A program made the translations under genes and the position numbers. A stretch of 9,188 bases of DNA. It comes from Deltaproteobacteria bacterium (lineage in GTDB: Bacteria; Desulfobacterota; Syntrophia; Syntrophales; UBA5619). This document shows positions 1 to 4,469 of this stretch, piece after piece. The stretch's first letter is position 1; each line of letters begins with the position of its first letter. Location: assembly GCA_023487865.1 (NCBI GenBank), contig JAMDBG010000132.1, positions 1 through 9,188 on the forward strand. Reading direction: 5' to 3'. Under the pieces are notes generated by a model that was given only the letters and a program-made list of their open reading frames with translations, was not told the origin of the DNA and ran no database searches.

Positions 1-124
1 TCTCCTTCACCTTCAGGATGCCGATCCCGTACTCCTCATCGGCCAATGTGAACGTCAGATATTTCCCCTCCCGGTTCACCATGGCCTTCACCGCCTGATC
101 CATCATCCCTACCTCATCCATCAT
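1..124 (-). CDS. cheW: CheW-like chemotaxis coupling protein, N-terminal part
   Basis: This is a partial gene; only the first 41 codons are inside the window and the rest runs off the left edge. The fragment has a short variable N-terminus followed by KYLTFTLADEEYGIGILKVK. That is the first beta strand and the YGI-x-I-L-x-V segment typical of CheW SH3-like domains, which link chemoreceptors to the CheA kinase on the inner face of the membrane. Start: two adjacent ATG codons (124-122 and 121-119) follow a clear AGGAG ribosome site at 134-130, 5 or 8 bases upstream, so either could be used. The gene is separated from the GGDEF gene by about 455 non-coding bases, so it probably has its own promoter. 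A CheW domain also occurs in CheV and CheA, but an N-terminus this short before the domain favours stand-alone CheW or CheV. The family call is fairly secure; the full architecture cannot be seen. Confidence 0.8.
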   Translation of the reverse strand, partial: MMDEVGMMDQAVKAMVNREGKYLTFTLADEEYGIGILKVKE

Positions 125-247
125 TCTTGCTCCTTTTTTATCTCCAGAACTCACATTGTCTCGCCCGTTAAATGACCAGGGGAGGATTAATGGAACTCCT
201 CTTACATATTACTCCCGTCTGCAACAAATAAACACACTATAGAAACA

Positions 248-253
248 ATTATA
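248..253 (-). promoter_or_regulatory. Possible -10 element (TATAAT) upstream of cheW
   Basis: The minus strand reads a perfect TATAAT about 125 bases upstream of the cheW start. No good -35 box lies 16-18 bases further upstream, where the sequence is close to GCATCG. That -35 zone overlaps the inverted repeat ATTGCC/GGCAAT (265-283), so activator-dependent or repressed use is conceivable. In AT-rich sequence a bare -10 match is weak evidence. Confidence 0.22.
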
Positions 254-264
254 ATCTCCACTAC

Positions 265-283
265 ATTGCCGATGCATGGCAAT
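265..283. repeat. Inverted repeat ATTGCC-N7-GGCAAT
   Basis: A perfect 6-base inverted repeat flanks the 7-base spacer GATGCAT. It lies just upstream, in the cheW direction, of the TATAAT element. It could be an operator or a small RNA hairpin. No regulator family is recognisable from it. Confidence 0.4.
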
Positions 284-290
284 AGACAAT

Positions 291-306
291 TTCAAATAGC
301 ATGCCA
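291..306 (-). promoter_or_regulatory. Possible sigma-54-type promoter upstream of cheW
   Basis: The minus strand reads TGGCATGCTATTTGAA. Against the sigma-54 consensus TGGCAYG-N4-TTGCW it has a full -24 element and the correct spacing. The -12 element is TTGAA rather than TTGCA, so the conserved C is missing. Sigma-54 control of motility and chemotaxis genes is common in Deltaproteobacteria, which makes the site plausible, but the missing -12 base is a real objection. It would give a leader of about 165 bases before cheW. Confidence 0.25.
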
Positions 307-346
307 GAATCAACGATCATCAAATAATAACGAGAATAGACACACA

Positions 347-398
347 TGAATATATTCTGCTACCGGTGAGACGATATTGCTGAATATATCTTTTCAGC
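347..398. repeat. Cluster of AT-rich inverted and direct repeats
   Basis: This holds a 10-base palindrome GAATATATTC (348-357), a perfect inverted repeat GCTGAA-N8-TTCAGC (379-398), and a 9-base direct repeat TGAATATAT starting at 347 and 381. The two copies are 34 bases apart, a little over three helical turns. The arrangement would suit a pair of protein-binding sites. AT-rich sequence also yields such repeats by chance. Confidence 0.4.
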
Positions 399-505
399 TA
401 GCCATATATTGAGAACATAAACACTATTATCCTAAACCAGATCAACCAAGTAGACACGTTCACCGTTGCATAAAGGCTTCCGACTGGAGATTGTGAGGAA
501 AGGAT

Positions 506-539
506 AAAAAAAGATGACAGCGCCATACAGTTGGCGTCA
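506..539 (-). terminator. Probable intrinsic terminator after the GGDEF gene
   Basis: Reading the minus strand, about 40 bases after the GGDEF stop codon, TGA-CGCCA pairs with TGGCG-CTG-TCA. This is a 5-bp GC-rich stem with a 6-base loop, extended by 3 bp beyond a 3-base bulge. It is followed by TC and then seven T. Position, orientation and T-run fit rho-independent termination of the signalling operon. The stem is short, so efficiency may be moderate. Confidence 0.55.
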
Positions 540-580
540 GACCGTTGATACTCTGACAGTGACTGCCCATTAATCCGTCA

Positions 581-1525
581 TCATTTGATGGTTTCAGAAA
601 TTGGGGTGTGAATCCTCCTGTTGACTGTATAGCAGCTTTTCATACTCTTTTTTGCAATATGTTTCATTTCTGAAGCGACGCTTGTCACTTCACCATAATG
701 CGAATATTGATCTTTTTCAACTCGGACTATACCGATGGATACACTCATAATGGGATATTGCCTAGCGTGGCCCTCTCTGTTGTATGACCGGATATATCCG
801 GATTCCCGGTCTTGGGGATCATAAAAAGAAGGGACAATACAGTCAAACGCATCAATCACCTCCTGACAAGTCTCTTCAATCAAAAGCGGATCCGTAATAC
901 AAACAAAATCATCACCACCTATGTGGCCGACGAAGCTGCTCCGAAGCGACTTGTTCCTGACGATGTTGAGCATGAGACGTCCGGTTATCTTGATGACTTC
1001 ATCGCCCCGGCTAAACCCATATTTATCGTTAAAGGGTTTGAAATGATCGAGATCAGCGTACGCCAATGCGAAAGAAATACCATTATCAAGCCGGTTTTGT
1101 ATCTGTCGATTAATGGAGATATTCCCCGGAAGTCGAGTCAACGGATTCACTTCAACCATCCGGTTAGAGCGGGAAAAACAGAGGTCAACTTTTGTACATG
1201 CATCTTTTTCCAGATCCCTGTGCCAGATGTAATCCTCTACCAGTAAGTTTTCCCAGTCAGGAACCTGATCGCAATCCCCAAGGATGACGAGCACAGAGAG
1301 ATTGGCAAACAGAGGATCCTCTTTCAGAGAATTCAACAGACCAACGCCTTCAGGATCACCCTTGAGATCCATGATGAGAAGATTAGGAATATCGTTGTAG
1401 ATATAATCAAAAGCGGAATGGAGATGATCGATAACGGTCATCTCTCCTGATGCAATCAGAGCTTTTTTGAGAAAATCCGTTATTGCCGAATTGGGAGATA
1501 CAACCAGAATGGACCTTTTTCTCAT
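581..1525 (-). CDS. Receiver-like / GGDEF-family protein with GGDDF signature
   Basis: The 314-residue protein has two parts. Residues 4-115 resemble a response-regulator receiver domain, with ILVV at 6-9 and the candidate phosphoacceptor D53 in LLIMDLKG. The usual Asp-Asp acidic pocket after strand 1 is S10-P11 and the usual Lys-Pro near residue 102 is H-R, so normal phosphotransfer looks unlikely. Residues 125-300 form a GGDEF domain: NPLTRLPGN at 127-135, YADLDHFKPFND at 156-167, and GGDDF at 203-207. The catalytic fourth-position Glu is Asp (D206). No RxxD inhibitory site is present; the equivalent residues are LRSS at 194-197. The LPGN and GHIGGDDF features mark a recognisable GGDEF subgroup. 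Active members make c-di-GMP from two GTP; with D206 it could be active, weak, or a nucleotide sensor. Its ATG overlaps the HDOD stop codon as ATGA, so translation is probably coupled. The family call is secure; the activity is not. Confidence 0.88.
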   Translation of the reverse strand: MRKRSILVVSPNSAITDFLKKALIASGEMTVIDHLHSAFDYIYNDIPNLLIMDLKGDPEGVGLLNSLKEDPLFANLSVLVILGDCDQVPDWENLLVEDYIWHRDLEKDACTKVDLCFSRSNRMVEVNPLTRLPGNISINRQIQNRLDNGISFALAYADLDHFKPFNDKYGFSRGDEVIKITGRLMLNIVRNKSLRSSFVGHIGGDDFVCITDPLLIEETCQEVIDAFDCIVPSFYDPQDRESGYIRSYNREGHARQYPIMSVSIGIVRVEKDQYSHYGEVTSVASEMKHIAKKSMKSCYTVNRRIHTPISETIK

Positions 1526-2358
1526 ATCGTCTCACGCGCAAAAGAGGCTGCATCTTCCAGATTTCTAAGGATATCCCCGATATCATTATCGGACAGATTC
1601 AACATTTCCCATGCCGCAGGATGGACAGCCGGTACGACAAGATCCCCTGGGTACCCCACTCCTTTCGCCCTTACGAGGACATCGGCCACGTGAACGATGG
1701 CCGTCTCCATTGGCGATTGTTTGGAGAGATTCGGGTGATGATGATACCGAATCGTCTCCACCAAATTCATTGGAAAATGCCACTTTTGGACGAGCCAGTG
1801 ACCGACTTCGGCATGGTTTACCATAAAGTAATCGATTTCGGCCTCATGAATGTTTATTCCGTCTTTTTCTGCTTTCTGCATGGCTTTATCATAAGCCTCG
1901 GCATACTGGAGCATCAGGACCGCTTTGCCGATGTCATGGAGAAGACCGCAAACAGAAACCTCTTCCGGCTCCTTCAGTCCCTTTTTCTGTGCAATCATCC
2001 TTGTGACCACCGTACAGCCCAGAGAGTGTTCCCAAAGGCCGATCATGGTTTTTTCCATTAATTCGAAGACCGATACGCCGATTAAAAGTCCCTTAATGAC
2101 ACTCAGCCCCAGAAGCATGGTGGCATGAGATACGGATGAAATTCTGCCCGGGAATCCGTATGCGGCAGAGTTTATCATTTTGAGTATCCTAACGGTTAAA
2201 GCCGGGTCATTCGAGATGAGACGCCCGAGCTCATCCAATCCTATGCTCGGTTTTTCCATCATGACGGAAATCCGCCTGAGAGTGGAGGGTACTGTCGGCA
2301 ATGCATTGATTGACTCAACATTGCCGCGTAACGTTCGAATATCGATTTTGTCAGACAT
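1522..2358 (-). CDS. HDOD domain signalling protein
   Basis: This is a 278-residue single-domain HDOD protein with no membrane segment visible. The N-terminal part carries LPTVPSTLRRI (20-30) and ISNDPALTVRILKMINSAAYG (starting at 49), which are the hallmark HDOD helices. The C-terminal part keeps the HD-superfamily positions H111, H141-D142 in LLHDIGK, H182 in NHAEVG, a H206-H208 cluster and D226. HDOD proteins act in signalling and stress networks, often linked to c-di-GMP or two-component systems, and for most the biochemical role is unknown. The retained HDIGK leaves a metal-dependent phosphohydrolase possible. The HD-GYP signature HHExxDGxGYP is absent; the GYP at 235-237 is not in the motif position. 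The ATG (2358-2356) has AAGGG at 2367-2363 and overlaps the preceding gene by 8 bases, while the stop overlaps the GGDEF start by 4. The three genes should therefore be made together. Confidence 0.9.
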   Translation of the reverse strand: MSDKIDIRTLRGNVESINALPTVPSTLRRISVMMEKPSIGLDELGRLISNDPALTVRILKMINSAAYGFPGRISSVSHATMLLGLSVIKGLLIGVSVFELMEKTMIGLWEHSLGCTVVTRMIAQKKGLKEPEEVSVCGLLHDIGKAVLMLQYAEAYDKAMQKAEKDGINIHEAEIDYFMVNHAEVGHWLVQKWHFPMNLVETIRYHHHPNLSKQSPMETAIVHVADVLVRAKGVGYPGDLVVPAVHPAAWEMLNLSDNDIGDILRNLEDAASFARETI

Positions 2359-2644
2359 ACAGCCCTTCGATATGTTCTTTAACCATTTTTTTTATTCGGT
2401 TCATATATGGTTGACTGAGAACGTTTCGAAATCTTTCGTCCAGCTGGCGAATGGCTTCTTCCTTTGGAACAGGTTGTTCTGAAGGCCCCTCAACAAAGAT
2501 CGCCTCAATGCCCATATCCCCAATTCGTGCAATCCACGTCTCATTGAGGACCGTCCCCTCCCCGAGGAGCACCATATTCCCCCTTGATAGAGGTTTAGCC
2601 AGTTTCATTCCAGGTTTGAGGTCCTCCACCGATACCTTGGGCAT
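2351..2644 (-). CDS. 97-aa conserved protein, small beta domain linked to HD/c-di-GMP proteins
   Basis: This small, predicted cytoplasmic protein opens with MPKVSVEDLKPGMKLAKPL, followed by a glycine-rich beta segment (MVLLGEGTVLNE, about 24-35) and IGDMGIEAIFVEG (about 41-53). That pattern, L-K-P-G-M-x-L-A, then a hydrophobic strand, then a GI-x-x-I/V-Y/F-V turn, resembles the small domain found at the N-terminus of many HD-GYP proteins (DUF3391-like). The last 40 residues are charged and helical. Its function is not known. An earlier in-frame ATG at 2689 would give 112 residues, but it lies only 7 bases from the tRNA CCA end and has no ribosome site. The ATG at 2644 follows AAAGGGA (2658-2652) and begins where family resemblance begins, so I prefer it. 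The stop overlaps the HDOD start by 8 bases. It may serve as a detached sensory or partner domain for the HDOD protein. Confidence 0.72.
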   Translation of the reverse strand: MPKVSVEDLKPGMKLAKPLSRGNMVLLGEGTVLNETWIARIGDMGIEAIFVEGPSEQPVPKEEAIRQLDERFRNVLSQPYMNRIKKMVKEHIEGLYV

Positions 2645-2696
2645 AACGTGGTCCCTTTCTTCTCTGATTCGGTCAGCAGCATTGGACATCTGTTAA

Positions 2697-2773
2697 TGGT
2701 CGGGGCGGCAGGATTTGAACCTGCGGCATCCTGCTCCCAAAGCAGGCGCGCTACCGGGCTGCGCTACGCCCCG
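2697..2773 (-). tRNA. tRNA-Pro (anticodon TGG)
   Basis: A full cloverleaf can be folded. The acceptor stem is CGGGGCG with CGCCCCG (7 bp), the D-arm is GCGC/GCGC, and the anticodon stem is CCTGC/GCAGG around the loop TTTGGGA (anticodon TGG). The T-arm is GCAGG/CCTGC around TTCAAAT. The discriminator is A and an encoded CCA occupies 2699-2697. C1-G72 with A73 is the bacterial proline identity pattern. It reads proline CCA codons and, by wobble, other CCN codons. Its first ten bases are also the end of rdgB, including that gene's TAG, and the next protein gene starts about 52 bases beyond the CCA. It is probably transcribed as part of a larger message and released by RNase P, or from a promoter inside rdgB. 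Confidence 0.97.
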
Positions 2774-3408
2774 TTTTCTCGAATTCCCTTTTCAAGCCAG
2801 ACTCTCAACTTCGCCGCGGCCTTTGCCCGATGGCTAATCCCGTTTTTGATCTCGACAGGAAGTTCGGCCACCGTGACACCTCGTTCCGGTAAATAAAATA
2901 CTGGATCATAACCAAACCCACCCTGTCCTGTCGGTGCGTCAGCAATCCTGCCTTCCCAGCTTCCGTCAAAGGCCTGATAACGTCCGTCCGGTCGGCAGAG
3001 AACAAGGATGCACCGAAAGACCGCTCCTCTTCCTGTAGAGGAGACGCCCCGCATATCATTGAGGAGCTTCAGGATATTCTTTTCATCATCCCCCTCTTCA
3101 CCTGCGTAACGGGCGGAGTAAATACCAGGCGCCCCATTAAGGGCTTCGACCTCCAGACCAGAATCGTCGGCAATAACCATCTCTCCGGTCAGTTCTGCAA
3201 CAGTTTTCGCTTTTTTAAGCGCATTCTCCAGAAAGGTGTTGCCATCTTCCTTGATGTCGGGCAGATCCGGGTAATCGTCTAAGGAATAGAGCGTTACGCC
3301 ACTATCTATCAGCAGCGTCTGAAGCTCTTTTATCTTTCCCTTATTCCGGGATGCGAAGATAATCTTTTTCAGTCCGGACACCAGAGGATCTCCCTCTTTT
3401 TTACCCAT
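2764..3408 (-). CDS. rdgB: RdgB/HAM1 family XTP/dITP pyrophosphatase
   Basis: This 214-residue cytosolic enzyme hydrolyses dITP, XTP and ITP to monophosphate and pyrophosphate, keeping deaminated purines out of DNA and RNA. Family motifs are all present: FASRNKGKIKE (18-28), EDGNTFLENALKKA (54-67), ADDSGLEVEALNGAPGIYSAR (starting at 80), GGFGYDP (163-169) and SHRAKA (192-197). The ATG start at 3408 adds about 9 residues compared with typical relatives. A GTG at 3381, with GGAG 8 bases upstream, would give a 205-residue protein nearer the usual length and is a real alternative. The gene follows the amidase by about 34 bases. Oddly, its last codons run into tRNA-Pro: the final Asn codon shares one base with the tRNA, and Gly, Ala and the TAG stop lie inside it. 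Confidence 0.95.
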   Translation of the reverse strand: MGKKEGDPLVSGLKKIIFASRNKGKIKELQTLLIDSGVTLYSLDDYPDLPDIKEDGNTFLENALKKAKTVAELTGEMVIADDSGLEVEALNGAPGIYSARYAGEEGDDEKNILKLLNDMRGVSSTGRGAVFRCILVLCRPDGRYQAFDGSWEGRIADAPTGQGGFGYDPVFYLPERGVTVAELPVEIKNGISHRAKAAAKLRVWLEKGIRENGA

Positions 3409-3442
3409 CAGATCACGATCCCTTCCGCACCCCCTACTCCTT

Positions 3443-4144
3443 TCACGGCGCCTTATGGAAATATTCCCGAAGACCTCTCACTAAGGCGCGGGCAACGGCC
3501 TTTTGGATTTCCTCGTCGGTCAAGTTCCTCCGGTCCTCCGTGTGGGTCGCAAATCCAACCTCAACGATTAGTCCTGGAATAGTCAATGCATCCAAAAGTG
3601 GGTTGGGAGCATCCCTCAAGCCTCGTCCCTTGCGTGGGAAAACCATTTCCAAACTGGCTTGGATATGCTGGGCAAGTCTTACAGAATCGTTGAGGTAGCT
3701 ATTTTTTTCCATATCTTTGAGTATGGCGGTGGAATCGCCTCCTCCGGCAACCGTCTGCCTGAATCCTGGGAAATATAATTCATAGCCGGCCGCCTTTTTT
3801 CCGAACCCTGCATTGACATGGATGCTCAGGAGGCAATCAGGGTGCAACTCACCGACCGCTTTACTCCTTTCCAGTATCGTTATGGTCCTGTCCGTGGAAC
3901 GGATCAACTGGATATCAAAATTAGTCCCTTTTTGCGCTTCCTGGCGGATTAATAGGGCAATGTTCATGGTGAGGTCTTTTTCCCGTAACTTATCGGCAAG
4001 AACACCCGTCTCGTTACCGCCGTGCGCCGGATCGATCAACACGGTATAACGTTTTTGCTGTGCGCCTAATCCCAACAAGGGAGCTATACCCATAATCAGC
4101 AGGGTCAGAGTGAACATGATCCATCTCAAACGCCGTCTATCCAT
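3443..4144 (-). CDS. N-acetylmuramoyl-L-alanine amidase (Amidase_3), exported
   Basis: This is a zinc-dependent peptidoglycan amidase that cleaves the bond between N-acetylmuramic acid and L-alanine of the stem peptide, normally during septum splitting or wall turnover. With the ATG at 4144 the protein is 233 residues. It has a basic start (DRRRLR), a hydrophobic signal peptide or anchor at about 8-28, then the Amidase_3 domain: IDPAHGG with H41, EKDLTMNIA with E55, SIHVNA with H109, and LIVEVGFATH with E195. These give the full zinc-ligand and catalytic set. The first motif is DPAHGGNETG instead of the commoner DxGHGGxDxGA. No AMIN, LysM or SPOR domain is present. A TTG at 4183 would add 13 residues but has no ribosome site and lies at the predicted transcription start, so I reject it. 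It is followed closely by rdgB. Confidence 0.88.
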   Translation of the reverse strand: MDRRRLRWIMFTLTLLIMGIAPLLGLGAQQKRYTVLIDPAHGGNETGVLADKLREKDLTMNIALLIRQEAQKGTNFDIQLIRSTDRTITILERSKAVGELHPDCLLSIHVNAGFGKKAAGYELYFPGFRQTVAGGGDSTAILKDMEKNSYLNDSVRLAQHIQASLEMVFPRKGRGLRDAPNPLLDALTIPGLIVEVGFATHTEDRRNLTDEEIQKAVARALVRGLREYFHKAP

Positions 4145-4191
4145 GAATTCTATCGTTTCCTTTCCGGTTGTATCCCTTGTCAATTCTATAA

Positions 4192-4221
4192 TTCATACAG
4201 CAAAGCACCACCAGCTGTCAA
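4192..4221 (-). promoter_or_regulatory. Candidate sigma-70 promoter for amidase-rdgB-tRNA-Pro
   Basis: The minus strand has a perfect -35 box TTGACA (4221-4216), an 18-base spacer and TATGAA (4197-4192), which matches the -10 consensus at four of six positions. Transcription would begin near 4185, leaving a leader of about 40 bases before the amidase ATG at 4144. A second, upstream TATAAT (4250-4245) is a perfect -10 but has only a poor -35 (GTTCTT or TTCTTC). Confidence 0.42.
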
Positions 4222-4244
4222 TTCATATCATCGAAGGGTAATGT

Positions 4245-4250
4245 ATTATA
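4245..4250 (-). promoter_or_regulatory. Alternative -10 element (TATAAT) upstream of amidase
   Basis: A perfect TATAAT on the minus strand lies about 100 bases before the amidase ATG. The region 16-18 bases upstream offers only TTCTTC or GTTCTT as a -35, and there is no TGn extension. It could work with an activator or may be chance. Confidence 0.25.
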
Positions 4251-4423
4251 CCTTGTATCAGGGTAGGAAGAACGGGTATGTTTAGCAGGTTTGCCACAAC
4301 CAAGAAAGAGACACCCCATGGAACCAGTAGTACAATGTTTGCCACAGGCGTACCGGTTAATCAAGGAGATGAATCTGTCTGGGGATGCGGAGATGGATTA
4401 CCGGGTTTTGCATGGGAGTCGTT

Positions 4424-4448
4424 GCAGAAGAGATGCCTTCTTCTCTGC
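4424..4448 (-). terminator. Imperfect hairpin after rel, no T-run
   Basis: About 20 bases after the rel stop codon, GCAGAGAAGA pairs with TCTCTTCTGC on the minus strand, with one mismatch and one wobble pair. No T-run follows. It is not a classical intrinsic terminator; it may stabilise the rel mRNA 3' end or act with Rho. Confidence 0.25.
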
Positions 4449-4469
4449 GGACTGCTCTTTGCAGATGCG

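Larger units (their letters stand above)
125..580. other. AT-rich intergenic region between cheW and the GGDEF gene
   Basis: I find no convincing open reading frame in this stretch on either strand, and it is visibly richer in A and T than the genes around it. It contains a terminator-like hairpin (506-539), an inverted repeat ATTGCC/GGCAAT at 265-283, the palindrome GAATATATTC at 348-357, an inverted repeat GCTGAA/TTCAGC at 379-398, and a direct repeat TGAATATAT at 347-355 and 381-389. It is the only space available for a cheW promoter and leader. I compared it with the c-di-GMP GEMM riboswitch core and found no match. Confidence 0.7.
4184..4469. other. Spacer between rel and the amidase gene
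   Basis: No recognisable gene is present. On the minus strand it holds two candidate promoters for the amidase-rdgB-tRNA unit (near 4192-4221 and 4245-4250) and an imperfect hairpin just after rel (4424-4448). It also has the 10-base direct repeat GTTTGCCACA at 4289-4298 and 4337-4346, and the direct repeat AATTCATA at 4190-4197 and 4220-4227. A plus-strand reading frame (4318-4545) crosses into the 3' end of rel and resembles nothing I know. Confidence 0.6.

Noticed and set aside
421..500. Possible c-di-GMP (GEMM) riboswitch, suggested by the nearby GGDEF and cheW genes
   Set aside because: The conserved GEMM core segments are not present in order, and the vaguely similar bases are on the plus strand with no plus-strand gene downstream.
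812..1246. 144-codon plus-strand frame opposite the GGDEF gene
   Set aside because: It is a shadow of the conserved GGDEF domain on the other strand, with no motif of its own.
1483..2061. Long plus-strand frame opposite the HDOD gene
   Set aside because: It is antisense to a clear HDOD protein, shows no domain of its own and has no ribosome site.
2697..2773. tRNA-Pro as an integration site for a genomic island
   Set aside because: No integrase is present and I found no second copy of the tRNA 3' end in the window. The downstream genes look like resident signalling genes.
4145..4183. TTG start giving a 246-residue amidase
   Set aside because: It has no ribosome site, would sit at the predicted transcription start, and adds 13 residues before a normal signal peptide.
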